Positions 25,295 through 35,211 of a DNA stretch of 64,000 nucleotides are shown piece after piece. The notes beneath the pieces are model-generated. The model worked only from the letters and a program-made list of their open reading frames with translations, ran no database searches and was not told the origin of the DNA. The first letter of the stretch is position 1; every line of letters starts with the position of its first letter. The DNA is from Rhodoferax ferrireducens T118. Its GTDB lineage: Bacteria > Pseudomonadota > Gammaproteobacteria > Burkholderiales > Burkholderiaceae_C. Location of the stretch: the NCBI RefSeq assembly GCF_000013605.1, contig NC_007908.1, positions 620,001 to 684,000 of the forward strand, written 5' to 3'. The position numbers and the translations under genes are program-made.

Positions 25295-25999
25295 ATGAGT
25301 GATGCACAAAACGCTGGTTTCGGCAAATTTATTCCCGGTTTTGATTTTTTGCAGAACCTGGCCAAGGGGGCGACGGAGACGGTGCCGCAGATGCCCAATC
25401 TGGCCAACTGGATTGCACCCACCCTCAATGTGGAAGAACTGGACAAACGCATTGCCGAACTCAAGGCGGTGCACTTCTGGCTCGATCAGAATTCCAAGGC
25501 GCTGGGCGCGACCGTGCAGGCGCTTGAGGTGCAGAAAATGACGCTGGCCACCCTCAAGGGCATGAACTTCAACATCGGCGACGTGGCCAATGCGCTCAAG
25601 CTCAAAGCAGCTGACTCGGTTTACTCCGGGGTGCAGCGGGTCACGGAAAAAGCAGCCTCCACCGCCCAGACTATTTCCGAAGTGGCCTCTGACGCCGAAG
25701 ATGTGGCAAAAAAGGTGCGCAAAGCGGCCAAACCCGTGACCGATATGGCCGCTGGCTTGATTGATCCGATGCAACTTTGGACTTCTCTGACCCAGCAGTT
25801 TGGGCAAATTGCCGCCAGTGCCATGAAAGACGCGGGCAAAGCCACCGCCATGGACGCCACCAGAAACATGGCGGCAGGGTTTGCCAAAGAAGCCGTTAAA
25901 GCTACAAAAAAAGTAGCTTCTAACGCAGGTGCAGCGAGGGCCGCAGCCAAAAAAGCACCTAAGAAAGCGGCCAGAAAAACCGTTCGCCGCAGCACCTGA
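25295..25999 (+). CDS. phaM: PhaM-like polyhydroxyalkanoate granule protein
   Basis: 234 residues from the ATG at 25295 (RBS GGAGA). The opening FGKFIPGFDFLQNLAKGA and the VEELDKRIAELKAVHFWLDQN segment match PhaM, which activates PHA synthase and links granules to the nucleoid. The C-terminus is Lys/Ala-rich (AAKKAPKKAARKTVRRST), consistent with DNA binding. Part of that tail (about residues 201-212) coincides with a copy of the interspersed element read in frame. No other PHA genes are in the window. Confidence 0.87.
   Translation: MSDAQNAGFGKFIPGFDFLQNLAKGATETVPQMPNLANWIAPTLNVEELDKRIAELKAVHFWLDQNSKALGATVQALEVQKMTLATLKGMNFNIGDVANALKLKAADSVYSGVQRVTEKAASTAQTISEVASDAEDVAKKVRKAAKPVTDMAAGLIDPMQLWTSLTQQFGQIAASAMKDAGKATAMDATRNMAAGFAKEAVKATKKVASNAGAARAAAKKAPKKAARKTVRRST
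25896..25943 (+). repeat. Interspersed element copy 5, inside phaM
   Basis: Partly degenerate copy within phaM: GCTAC, six bases, GTAGCT, then five codons and GCGAGGGCC, which corresponds to the GGGGGCT core. It is read in the codon frame GTA GCT, the same frame as the sense copies in uup and tlyA. Confidence 0.6.
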
Positions 26000-26031
26000 T
26001 GCGCGATGGCTTGCGATAAAAAAGGCGGGTC

Positions 26032-27315
26032 ATGAAGCTGTTTCCTTATGGCCATGCCACGCACCCGCAGTGGCAGATGGCCGCCGAGCTCACGCTGGCG
26101 CAAGTGCGCGCCCAGATGGCGCTGCATGGTTACGCCAGCAGCCCGACGCTGGCTCTGCTCTACATCACGGACCACTACGCGCTGCAGGCGCAAGAGATTC
26201 TGGACCACCTGAGCGCCGAGCTGCCCGAAATTACCGATTGGGCGGGCACCGTGGGCGTGGGCATTGCCGCCAATAACGCTGAGTATTTTGACGAGCCGGC
26301 GCTGGCCTTGATGTTGTGCGAACTGCCGACCGACCAGTACCGGGTGTTTTCCGGCGTGGCGCCGCTGGGCCTGGGCTTTGAAGCGCATACCGCATTGATC
26401 CATGCCGACGCCAGCACGCCCGATCTGGGGGAACTGATCGAAGAGATGGCGCTGCGCACCGACTCGGGCTACCTGTTTGGTGGCCTGGCTTCGAGCCGCT
26501 CCAAAACCGTGCAATTTGCCGTAGGAGGCGACGGCAACATCAGCGGCCAGGGCGCGGCCCGCGGGGTTTTCAGCGGGGGCTTGAGCGGGGTCGCCTTTGG
26601 TGCCGGGATCAACCTGGTGTCGCGCGTCACGCAAGGCTGTTTGCCGGTGGCGCGGGCGCATCAGGTCACAAAGGCCGACAAGCATGTGGTGTTGGCACTG
26701 GACGACGAGCCCGCGCTGGATGTGATGCTGCGCGACTTGCATATTTCGCTGGAGCAGCCGCAAGAAGCGTTGGCGGTGGTGCGCGCCACGCTGGTGGGGC
26801 TGGCGCGCGCGCAGACCGCGCGCCAGGGCTTGGCGGGGTCCGATGCGCCCGCGGTGCGCCAGACCGGGCATTTTGGCAACGATGTCCTCGTGCGCCACAT
26901 CATTGGACTTGATCCGGGGCAGCGCGGCGTGGCCGTGGCGGAGCCGGTGGAGCCGGGCACGCAACTGGTGTTTTGCCAGCGCAACGCCCAGGCGGCCAAG
27001 GCCGATTTGATACGCGTTTGTGCCGAAATTCGCGAGGAACTGGAGCCCGAAGAGCTGCCGCTGGAAGCGGTCGCCGCGCTGCATGCGTCCGAGGCCGAAG
27101 CGGCGCCGCATCCGGCGCGCGGCATTGCCGGCGCCATTTACGTGAGTTGTGCCGGGCGCGGCGGGCCGCACTTTGGGGGCCCGAGCGCCGAGCTGCAAAT
27201 CATTCGCCGTGCCTTGGGCGATGTGCCGCTGGTCGGCTTTTTTGCCGGTGGCGAGATCGCCCGCAACCACCTGTATGGCTACACCGGGGTGTTGACGGTG
27301 TTTACAGGTAATTAG
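26032..27315 (+). CDS. FIST-domain sensory protein
   Basis: 427-residue protein covering FIST_N (about residues 20-230) and FIST_C (about 240-410), domains found in bacterial and eukaryotic signalling proteins and proposed to bind small ligands such as amino acids. Recognisable parts are GGLASSRSKTVQF and GAIYVSCAGRGGPHFG followed by PLVGFFAGGEIARN. There is no fused kinase or GGDEF domain. It starts 32 bases after phaM and may be cotranscribed with it. Confidence 0.88.
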   Translation: MKLFPYGHATHPQWQMAAELTLAQVRAQMALHGYASSPTLALLYITDHYALQAQEILDHLSAELPEITDWAGTVGVGIAANNAEYFDEPALALMLCELPTDQYRVFSGVAPLGLGFEAHTALIHADASTPDLGELIEEMALRTDSGYLFGGLASSRSKTVQFAVGGDGNISGQGAARGVFSGGLSGVAFGAGINLVSRVTQGCLPVARAHQVTKADKHVVLALDDEPALDVMLRDLHISLEQPQEALAVVRATLVGLARAQTARQGLAGSDAPAVRQTGHFGNDVLVRHIIGLDPGQRGVAVAEPVEPGTQLVFCQRNAQAAKADLIRVCAEIREELEPEELPLEAVAALHASEAEAAPHPARGIAGAIYVSCAGRGGPHFGGPSAELQIIRRALGDVPLVGFFAGGEIARNHLYGYTGVLTVFTGN

Positions 27316-27316
27316 G

Positions 27317-27363
27317 GTGCCAGCCCCCGTGTAGCAGGCGCAAGAGGCTACCAAGTTGGTAGC
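27317..27363 (-). repeat. Interspersed element copy 6
   Basis: Minus-orientation intergenic copy. On the plus strand it reads GGTGCCAGCCCCCGTGTAGC and ends in the perfect hairpin GCTACC-AAGTT-GGTAGC (27347-27363), the clearest example of the element's palindromic left end. Confidence 0.8.
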
Positions 27364-27438
27364 GATGAGAGCCGCTTGATTCTGTTTCTCACCTGCAGAC
27401 CGGGTGCGCGGCCAGCAACCCCCGGATCTTGGTAAAAT

Positions 27439-27455
27439 CTAGTCTGTCTGACTAG
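27439..27455. promoter_or_regulatory. Inverted repeat upstream of the toxin-antitoxin pair
   Basis: Perfect 6-base arms CTAGTC and GACTAG separated by TGTCT, 16 bases before the antitoxin ATG. Phd/YefM antitoxins repress their own operon by binding palindromes at this position, so it is a likely operator. Confidence 0.6.
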
Positions 27456-27470
27456 TTAAGGGGCTCCACC

Positions 27471-27755
27471 ATGAATCCATCCACGTCCCATCCATCGTCA
27501 ACCTGGCAGCTTCAGGATGCCAAGGCTCAGTTCAGCGCCGTGGTCCGGCAGGCTGAAACCAGCGGGCCACAACTCATCAGTGTGCGCGGCAAGCCGGCCG
27601 TGGTGGTGCTCTCCAATGCGGACTACCGGCGGCTGCAAGCTCGCTCCAACAAACCCGGTTTTACGCAGTTGATGCGGAGTTCGCCGCTGGTTGGACTGGA
27701 TTTGGCCGTCGATCGAAGCCAGGACCTCACGCGCCAGATCACGCTGGAGAAATGA
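27471..27755 (+). CDS. Phd/YefM-type antitoxin
   Basis: 94-residue antitoxin. The N-terminal DNA-binding fold shows WQLQDAKAQFSAVVRQAETSGPQ then LISVRGKPAVVVLSNADYRRL, the standard Phd/YefM pattern, and the C-terminal tail would neutralise the toxin. The stop is one base before the start of the PIN-domain gene, so the pair is translationally coupled. A palindrome just upstream probably serves autoregulation. Confidence 0.9.
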   Translation: MNPSTSHPSSTWQLQDAKAQFSAVVRQAETSGPQLISVRGKPAVVVLSNADYRRLQARSNKPGFTQLMRSSPLVGLDLAVDRSQDLTRQITLEK

Positions 27756-27756
27756 C

Positions 27757-28182
27757 ATGGCGGTCCTTACCGGTTATCTGCTCGACACCAACGTCATTTC
27801 TGAAACCGTACGCGCCGCACCTGACCCCAGCGTGATGCGTTGGCTTGACAGCCTGGAGCCGGAGCAACTGTATGTGAGTGTTCTGAGCCTGGGCGAAATC
27901 CGCAAGGGCGCGCTGGCTGTGGCCGACAAGCGTCGCCGCGACAAGCTGCTGGCCTGGCTGCACAACAAACTGCCCGAGTGGTTTGAAAACCGTGTGTTGC
28001 CGATTGACGCGGCGGTGTGTGAACGCTGGGCCGACTTGATGGTGAAAGCGGGAACTCCCACGCCCGCGATCGACAGCTTGCTGGCCGCCACGGCGGCCCA
28101 CGCGGGCCTGGTGGTGGCAACGCGCAATGTGCGCGACTTTGTGCGGTTGGAGGTGGGGGTTTTCAATCCTTGGGAGTTTTAA
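27757..28182 (+). CDS. vapC: VapC-type PIN-domain toxin
   Basis: 141-residue PIN-domain ribonuclease from the ATG at 27757. Acidic active-site residues are visible: Asp10 in YLLDTNVISE, the glutamate in SLGEIRKG, and the aspartates in ERWADL and TPAIDSLLAATA. It appears complete and is paired with a Phd-type antitoxin, as is usual for this VapC subgroup, whose members cleave RNA, often tRNA. Confidence 0.92.
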   Translation: MAVLTGYLLDTNVISETVRAAPDPSVMRWLDSLEPEQLYVSVLSLGEIRKGALAVADKRRRDKLLAWLHNKLPEWFENRVLPIDAAVCERWADLMVKAGTPTPAIDSLLAATAAHAGLVVATRNVRDFVRLEVGVFNPWEF

Positions 28183-28183
28183 A

Positions 28184-28239
28184 GGAAATTAGCCGCTAGC
28201 CACCGCGTATCAAGCGCAAGCAGCTATCAAATTAATAAC
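28184..28239 (-). repeat. Interspersed element copy 7
   Basis: Minus-orientation intergenic copy downstream of vapC. On the plus strand it reads AATTAGCCGCTAGCCACCGCG then CAGCTATCAAATTAATA. The G-rich core is partly degraded. Confidence 0.7.
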
Positions 28240-28303
28240 GGTTGGTGTGCTGGGCCAGCTCTTTGGGCGTCATGGCGGCATGTTGGCAGGCGGTGCGATT
28301 CGA

Positions 28304-28801
28304 TCATCGTCTTGGCATAAAGCGCCGCCAGCGCCGCTTCCAGCGGTGTTTCAGAACCCGCCCCAGCCGCCACGGCCATGAGGCGCGGACCTGGGCCAAC
28401 AGGGCTTCTTTCCAGCTCACCCAGCGCGTGAACAGGCGCGCAAACCAGGCCAGTTGCATCAGCGCGGGTTGCGTCAGCGCAAACAGGCGGGCGACGATGG
28501 CCGTGCCCACCAGCTTGGCGCCGAGGATGACCAGGCTGCCAGCCCACACCTTGCCCTGTCCGATCAGCCACAGGGCCAGCAACTTGACCGGCAGCAGCAT
28601 CGCGGTGGGCAGCAAAAACAAGGCCAGTGCAGCGTAGGGCGGCAAGGCGCGGATTCGCGCTTCGAGCCAGCGCAGCCCCGGCAAACGACCGACCCAGGCC
28701 AGCGCCCGCTGCAGCGGCTCCCAGCCCCATTCCTCGAACAGGATCAGCAGCGCCAGCAGCCCACTGAACAGGTTTTTCAGGAGGCGAATGGCCAGGTTCA
28801 C
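28304..28801 (-). CDS. Membrane protein of unknown function downstream of tgt
   Basis: 165 residues from a GTG four bases downstream of the tgt stop. It has a hydrophobic N-terminal helix (LFSGLLALLILFEEWGW), a central pair of helices (AALALFLLPTAMLLPVKLLALWLI and VWAGSLVILGAKLVGTAIVARLF), and a very basic tryptophan-rich C-terminus. I do not recognise a named family. The close spacing to tgt implies cotranscription. Confidence 0.72.
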   Translation of the reverse strand: MNLAIRLLKNLFSGLLALLILFEEWGWEPLQRALAWVGRLPGLRWLEARIRALPPYAALALFLLPTAMLLPVKLLALWLIGQGKVWAGSLVILGAKLVGTAIVARLFALTQPALMQLAWFARLFTRWVSWKEALLAQVRASWPWRLGRVLKHRWKRRWRRFMPRR

Positions 28802-28805
28802 AAAT

Positions 28806-30038
<1,233 letters not shown>

Positions 30039-30057
30039 TCATGCTTGCGCCCCCGCT

Positions 30058-31320
30058 TCACATTTCAAAATGGTGGCGCACGCGGTCTTCCAGCAGTTGC
30101 CGGGTGGCGTTCTCGCTGATGCCGGCCAAGCGGTCAAAGGTCGCTCGCGCCATCGGGCGAAACACGGCCATCACCGACGGATCGAAATGGCTGGCGGTGT
30201 CCTTCTCAAGAATGACCATGGCGGCGTCAAAGCCCATCGGCTCCTTGTATGGGCGCTTCGAACAGAGCGCGTCAAACACGTCGGCCACCGCAAAAATTCG
30301 CGCCGCCAGGGGTATGTCCTCGCCGCTGAGCTGGCGCGGGTAGCCCGAGCCATTCCATTTTTCGTGGTGCGCGGCGACCACGGCATTGGCACCTTCAAGC
30401 CAGCCCATGCCGTTCACGATCTCCTCCCCTTGCGCGACGTGGGTGCGCATGACGCGCATCTCGTCGTCATCGAGCTTGCCGGGCTTGAGCAAAATGGCGT
30501 CCGGAATGCCAATTTTGCCCACATCGTGCAAAAAGCTGCCCGCAATCAGTGCCTGCATGTCGCTGCCCGCCAGACCCATCTGTTCGGCAATGCTGGCGGC
30601 AATCCAGGCCACGCGGTAGTTGTGGGCGCCGGTGTCGGAGTCGCGCTTGGCGATGGCGCGCCCAAGCGCTTCCATCATGGAAATATGCGAGTCCAGCACC
30701 TCCTGCGCTTTTCGCTCGTTATCCGCTGACAAGTGCACCACCACCGGGTAAAGCGCGCCGCCACACAGCAAAGAAGCCAGGCCGACCATCAACGCGGCGC
30801 TCAGCGAGTTATTGAAGATCTGGTCCTGCTGCCAGGTCGGCATGACGCGCACGCCCTCGAAATAGCCCGTGATGGGGCGGCTCATGTCGGTGGCGGAGTC
30901 ACGCAGTGGCACAAACACGCGCAAGGCCCAGACCCCCGACGCAGGCTTGTGGCCGTTGTAAAAAGCCGTCGTGTAATCGGGCGTGCCATGGTGCGGCAGT
31001 GACGACTCCACCGCGTGGCCCTCCGGCGTGACCGATTCAGCCAGCTTGCGTCCTTGCGCGTCATAAATCTCGACAATGTCAAACATGCCGCCCGAAATGG
31101 CGTTCGCTGCCAAGGTTGCGTGTTGGGTGGCCTGCGGGCCGCTCAAGTCGATGGCGTCAAATTGGTGCAGCAGACGCCCTGACTCCTCAACGGCCAACGC
31201 CACAATGCTTTCCTCGGCACTCTCGCGCGCCACGTACCAGGCAATCGGGCTGGCCAAAGACGCCAGCAAAATACTGACCGCGGCGATGCGAATGGCGGTG
31301 CGCTTTTGAAAAGTGTTCAT
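30058..31320 (-). CDS. HD-GYP domain cyclic-di-GMP phosphodiesterase
   Basis: 420-residue membrane sensor. An N-terminal membrane helix (residues 8-30), a periplasmic region of about 150 residues, and a second helix near residue 180 precede the HD-GYP domain. The catalytic motifs are intact: FLHDVGKIGIPD (HD) and AAHHEKWNGSGYP (GYP), then AVADVFDAL and DPSVMAVF. It should hydrolyse cyclic di-GMP in response to a periplasmic signal. It sits between queA and tgt on the same strand with gaps of 32 and 34 bases, so all three may be cotranscribed. Confidence 0.93.
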   Translation of the reverse strand: MNTFQKRTAIRIAAVSILLASLASPIAWYVARESAEESIVALAVEESGRLLHQFDAIDLSGPQATQHATLAANAISGGMFDIVEIYDAQGRKLAESVTPEGHAVESSLPHHGTPDYTTAFYNGHKPASGVWALRVFVPLRDSATDMSRPITGYFEGVRVMPTWQQDQIFNNSLSAALMVGLASLLCGGALYPVVVHLSADNERKAQEVLDSHISMMEALGRAIAKRDSDTGAHNYRVAWIAASIAEQMGLAGSDMQALIAGSFLHDVGKIGIPDAILLKPGKLDDDEMRVMRTHVAQGEEIVNGMGWLEGANAVVAAHHEKWNGSGYPRQLSGEDIPLAARIFAVADVFDALCSKRPYKEPMGFDAAMVILEKDTASHFDPSVMAVFRPMARATFDRLAGISENATRQLLEDRVRHHFEM

Positions 31321-31352
31321 CCTCGTCGGCTTTCCTGGTGTCCGCGTGTGCC

Positions 31353-32435
31353 TCAGCGTTGGCGTGCCAGCAGCATGGCGTCGCCATAACTGAAAAACCG
31401 GTACTGTGCTGCCATCGCGTGCTGGTACAAAGCCATCACAGGCTCATAACCCGCAAACGCGCTCACCAGCATCATCAGGCTCGATTTTGGCAGGTGAAAG
31501 TTGGTCACCAGCAGGTCCACCAATTGAAACTCGAAGCCCGGCGTGATGAAGATTTGGGTGTCGCCTGTGGTCTGGCCGGTCTTGGCCCACGATTCCAGCG
31601 TGCGCACGGTGGTGGTGCCCACGGCGATGAGGCGGCCACCCCGCGCGCGGCAGTCGGCAATCGCTTGCTGCGTGGCGGTGGGCACGTCGTACCACTCGCT
31701 GTGCATCTGGTGCTCGGCCAGGTTTTCGGTTTTCACGGGCTGAAAAGTGCCTGCGCCCACATGCAGGGTTACAAAAGCACGCTGCACGCCCCGGGCGTCG
31801 AGGGCGGCGAGCAGGGCGTCATCAAAATGCAGGGCGGCAGTCGGCGCGGCCACGGCGCCGGGGTTTTTGGCGAACACGGTCTGGTAACGCGCAGCGTCTT
31901 CAGCCGAATCGGAGTGCGTGATGTAGGGCGGCAGTGGCACATGGCCATGGCGCGCCATCAGCGTGAACGGGTCGTCGCCCGCGTCGTTGGTGAGGACAAA
32001 GCGAAACAGCGCACCCTGGGCATCGGGCCAGCGCCCTAAGAGCGTGGCGCGCAAATTCTCATGCGTGCCGGGGGCGCCGGTCAGCGCCACCGAGGCGCCC
32101 ACTTCCGGCTTTTTGCTCACGCGCAGGTGCGCCGCCACCTGGTTGCCGCCCAGCACGCGCTCAACCAGGAGTTCGAGCTTGCCGCCGGTGGACTTTTCGC
32201 CAAACAGGCGGGCGTTGATGACACGTGTGTCGTTGAAAACCAGCAAATCGCCCGGCTGCAACAAGGATGGGAGATCGCGAAATACGCGGTCTTGCGGGGT
32301 GGCGCTGGTGCTGTCAAGCAGCCGTGAGCCGCTGCGCTCGGGCGCCGGGTGCTGGGCGATCAGCTCGGGCGGGAGGTGAAAGTCAAAGTCGCTGAGGGTG
32401 AATGCGCGGGCGGCATCGGCTAAAGTGAGCGGCAT
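31353..32435 (-). CDS. queA: S-adenosylmethionine:tRNA ribosyltransferase-isomerase
   Basis: Transfers the ribose of SAM to preQ1 tRNA to make epoxyqueuosine. 360 residues from the ATG at 32435. Visible are [25 protein letters not shown] at the N-terminus, the [13 protein letters not shown] motif, and near the C-terminus [10 protein letters not shown] and [19 protein letters not shown]. It works upstream of Epoxyqueuosine reductase and after Tgt in queuosine synthesis; tgt is two genes downstream. Confidence 0.95.
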   Translation of the reverse strand: MPLTLADAARAFTLSDFDFHLPPELIAQHPAPERSGSRLLDSTSATPQDRVFRDLPSLLQPGDLLVFNDTRVINARLFGEKSTGGKLELLVERVLGGNQVAAHLRVSKKPEVGASVALTGAPGTHENLRATLLGRWPDAQGALFRFVLTNDAGDDPFTLMARHGHVPLPPYITHSDSAEDAARYQTVFAKNPGAVAAPTAALHFDDALLAALDARGVQRAFVTLHVGAGTFQPVKTENLAEHQMHSEWYDVPTATQQAIADCRARGGRLIAVGTTTVRTLESWAKTGQTTGDTQIFITPGFEFQLVDLLVTNFHLPKSSLMMLVSAFAGYEPVMALYQHAMAAQYRFFSYGDAMLLARQR

Positions 32436-32620
32436 AGTGCTGGAGAGGGTGGACTGGCCCCGTACCGGGTGCATAAAGAGCCCGATTGTCGCAGGCCGAA
32501 GTTGATGCCCTGTGCTTTCCAACTTTGTCATCGACATGACAGGGTGGCTGCGTTGGCGGGGTTCCCGTTTGCCGCCTGATCGCGTCTAATAGAGTGTCTA
32601 AAAACAACTGGAGAAAATTC

Positions 32621-33016
32621 ATGACAATACTTGTAGCTTATGTGCCACGCCCCGAAGGTCAGGCCGCCCTGGACAAAGGGATCGAGATTGCGCAACGTCG
32701 CAATGAAAAGCTGGTGGTGGTCAACGCCAGCCCCGGCGGCAAGAAGGAAGATGCGTCGTTTGCCGATGTCCAGGACTTCGAGCGCGTCCAGCAGTTATTG
32801 GAAAACACCGGCCTGGACGCAGAAGTCAAACAGTTTGTGCGCGGCAAAAATGCCGTCGAGGAAATTGAAGCCCTGATCGAGTCCTTGCCGGCCTCCCTGC
32901 TCGTCATTGGCATGAGAAAACGTTCCCCGGTGGGCAAACTCATCATGGGCAGCGTGGCCCAGGAGCTTCTTCTTTCCGTTTCCTGTCCGGTATTGGCGGT
33001 CAAGTCGGCTGGGTGA
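32621..33016 (+). CDS. Universal stress protein, single domain
   Basis: 131-residue UspA-fold protein from the ATG at 32621 (RBS TGGAG). The C-terminal ATP-binding loop is recognisable as GMRKRSPVGKLIMGSVAQELLLSVSCPVLAVK, matching G-2x-G-9x-G(S/T) types. It diverges from queA and is followed by a long non-coding stretch, so it is probably monocistronic. Confidence 0.93.
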   Translation: MTILVAYVPRPEGQAALDKGIEIAQRRNEKLVVVNASPGGKKEDASFADVQDFERVQQLLENTGLDAEVKQFVRGKNAVEEIEALIESLPASLLVIGMRKRSPVGKLIMGSVAQELLLSVSCPVLAVKSAG

Positions 33017-33565
33017 CACTACTGAGCATTGCTTGCCAAGCATATGCTCTATCGGCAACTTACCGGCCGAATCTGCCGTTCAGCGCACTTTCGGCCTCAA
33101 CTGTCTTCCTGTTGCGCCCGCTCGGGTGATTCGCGTGTCATTCGAGCCTGGCCTCTTTCCGTGCTCTTCTAGAATTATCTGGCGTAAAAGTCGGCGCGGT
33201 ATTTATACAAAATAGGCCTCTAGCCCCCGTATTTGCTGTATAGGTAGCTATGCTAACAATAGCAACTGGCGTAGCCCATTGGCTGAGGAAGCGCCTGCGC
33301 CAGCCAAACGCCTACAGCCCAATTTATCTCGCTTGCCTGCAGAAATAGCCGTAAACCCCGCCGTTTATCGCGCTTTAGCCGGGCTGAAATTTTCATATTC
33401 TCACTACCGTTTCATCTCAAAGTGATTCAGCGAGCTTCAGTGCAAACAGGGCTCAACGTCCGGCAAGTGTTCGAAAGGGCGCACCGGTCATAGCGGTCAA
33501 TCCACAGGATTGGCGTTGGGATTGGCAGCAATGCCGGATTAATTCAGCTTTAAAGGAGCTTCAAA
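33017..33565. other. Long intergenic region upstream of the first flagellin
   Basis: 549 bases without a supported gene. It holds copy 8 of the interspersed element and, from about 33441 to 33560, a leader that is similar to the leader of the second flagellin (shared GGATTGGCGTTGGGATTGGC and following bases), ending in the RBS AAAGGAG. The promoter should lie upstream of that leader; I cannot place a convincing sigma-28 site here. Confidence 0.6.
33208..33266 (-). repeat. Interspersed element copy 8
   Basis: Minus-orientation copy. The plus strand reads AATAGGCCTCTAGCCCCCGT then GTAGCTATGCTAACAATAGC. It is a near-complete copy with intact core. Confidence 0.85.
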
Positions 33566-34984
33566 ATGCCTTCAGTAATCAACACAAACATCAGTTCATT
33601 AACCGCCCAGCGCAATCTGGGCATGAGTCAGGCCTCACTGGCTACTGCTATGCAGCGTCTGTCATCGGGTTTGCGCATCAACAGTGCCAAAGACGATGCT
33701 GCCGGCCTGGCCATCAGTGAACGGATGACCACCCAAATCCGCGGCAGCAACCAGGCGGCACGCAATGCCAACGACGGCATCTCGCTGGCGCAAACGGCGG
33801 AAGGGGACTTGGCCCAAATCGGCAACAACCTGCAGCGCATGCGTGAGCTGGCGGTGCAGTCGGCCAATGCCACCAACTCGTCATCCGATCGTGCCGCGCT
33901 GGATGGTGAAGTGCAGGCACTGTCCGCAGAAATTGACCGGGCTGCACAAAACTCTTCCTTCAACGGCACCAAACTGCTGGATGGCTCGTTCACGGCCCAA
34001 AAATTCCAGGTCGGCGCCAACAACACGGCCAATGACAGCATCACCATCGCCGCGATTGCCAGCGCACGTACCTCGGTACTTGGCGGCTATACGACGACAA
34101 AAGCCGGTGGCGTCACGACGGCAGCGCTGACCGCGGGGGCATTGACTTTGAACGGTACGTCGGTCGGCGCATCGGCTGCCACCAGCATCCCCGGTCAAAG
34201 TGCGAGTAGTGCTTATTCGATTGCCGCCGCCATCAATGCGGTTTCCGGCCAGTCCGGTGTAACCGCGACCGCCCAAGCAACGGCTGTCACAGGCGCCGTG
34301 CAAACAGCATTCACTGCGATAACCACTGGAGCGACTCTGACCGTCAATGGTATTCAAGTCGGCTCCATTGCAGCTGGCGGCGCCGCCCCCGCTCAAGGTG
34401 CCAATGTTGCTGCAGCCATTAACCTGGTTTCCAGCCAATCTGGTGTAACAGCAAGTGCGGCTGCTGATGGCAAAGTGACCCTGACAGCAGCCGATGGCCG
34501 CGATATTGCACTAGGCGCTGGCTGGGTTGCTGCAGACTCTGGCTTAACAGCCAGCGCGACCACCGTGGGCACTGTCACACTTGATTCAACCAGCAGTGCC
34601 GGTATCACCATTGCCGGTACAGCACCCGCCAGTGCCGGTTTTACTGCAGGCACAACCCTTGCCACAGCGACGAAGATTTCTTCGATGAACGTGCTGACTG
34701 CAGCTGCCGCCACCGCAGCGTTGGGTACGATTGACGGCGCTCTGGAGACGGTCAGTGCTTCGCGCGCTGCGCTTGGTGCCTATCAAAACCGTTTCACCTC
34801 GGTGGTGACCAGCCTGCAAACAACGTCAGAAAACTTGTCCGCCTCTCGCAGCCGGATTCAGGACGCCGACTTTGCCGCAGAAACCGCCAACCTGTCGCGT
34901 GCGCAGATCTTGCAGCAGGCTGGCACCGCCATGGTGGCGCAAGCTAACCAGTTGCCGCAGGGTGTGCTGTCACTGTTGAAATAA
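33566..34984 (+). CDS. fliC: Flagellin, copy 1
   Basis: Filament subunit of 472 residues. The conserved N-terminal D0/D1 region ([41 protein letters not shown]) and C-terminal D1/D0 region ([22 protein letters not shown] to [14 protein letters not shown]) flank an Ala/Thr-rich central domain with two flagellin IN-type repeats (LNGTSVG... and VNGIQVG..., each followed by AINxVSxQSGVTA). It is nearly identical to the next gene, with a 680-base stretch identical in DNA. A strong terminator follows, so the two flagellins are separate transcripts. Confidence 0.96.
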   Translation: MPSVINTNISSLTAQRNLGMSQASLATAMQRLSSGLRINSAKDDAAGLAISERMTTQIRGSNQAARNANDGISLAQTAEGDLAQIGNNLQRMRELAVQSANATNSSSDRAALDGEVQALSAEIDRAAQNSSFNGTKLLDGSFTAQKFQVGANNTANDSITIAAIASARTSVLGGYTTTKAGGVTTAALTAGALTLNGTSVGASAATSIPGQSASSAYSIAAAINAVSGQSGVTATAQATAVTGAVQTAFTAITTGATLTVNGIQVGSIAAGGAAPAQGANVAAAINLVSSQSGVTASAAADGKVTLTAADGRDIALGAGWVAADSGLTASATTVGTVTLDSTSSAGITIAGTAPASAGFTAGTTLATATKISSMNVLTAAAATAALGTIDGALETVSASRAALGAYQNRFTSVVTSLQTTSENLSASRSRIQDADFAAETANLSRAQILQQAGTAMVAQANQLPQGVLSLLK

Positions 34985-35007
34985 CACACTTTTGGGTTTC
35001 TTCACTT

Positions 35008-35038
35008 GAAGGGTGCCAATCTTTTGGCACCCTTTTTT
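35008..35038 (+). terminator. Rho-independent terminator of flagellin 1
   Basis: Perfect 7-bp stem GGGTGCC/GGCACCC (35011-35017 with 35026-35032), 8-base loop and six T residues, 24 bases after the stop codon. Confidence 0.92.
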
Positions 35039-35047
35039 ATGAGATTA

Positions 35048-35078
35048 ATTTAAGTTTTCGCCTGATTCGTCCGAAACA
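35048..35078 (+). promoter_or_regulatory. Possible sigma-28 promoter of flagellin 2
   Basis: TAAG, 15 bases, then TCCGAAAC, compared with the FliA consensus TAAA-N15-GCCGATAA; eight of twelve positions match. It lies about 130 bases before the ATG, leaving a long leader similar to that of flagellin 1. Confidence 0.4.
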
Positions 35079-35211
35079 CATAACAACGGGTTCCATGTAG
35101 GGCTCGTCGTCCGGCAAGCGCCACAGAGGTGTTCCGGTCATGGCGGTCAACTTTCGGGTTGGCGTTGGGATTGGCAGCAATGCCGGATTAATTCAGCTTT
35201 AGGAGCTTCAA

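Noticed and set aside
25621..27354. Minus-strand open frame of about 577 codons opposite phaM and the FIST gene
   Set aside because: It is antisense to two recognised genes and has the biased composition of a shadow frame.
33033..33215. Small plus-strand open frame upstream of the flagellins
   Set aside because: It has no RBS, no conserved feature, and runs into a copy of the interspersed element.
33361..33420. Possible sigma-28 promoter for flagellin 1
   Set aside because: The best alignment needs a spacer of the wrong length and matches too few positions to report as a feature.
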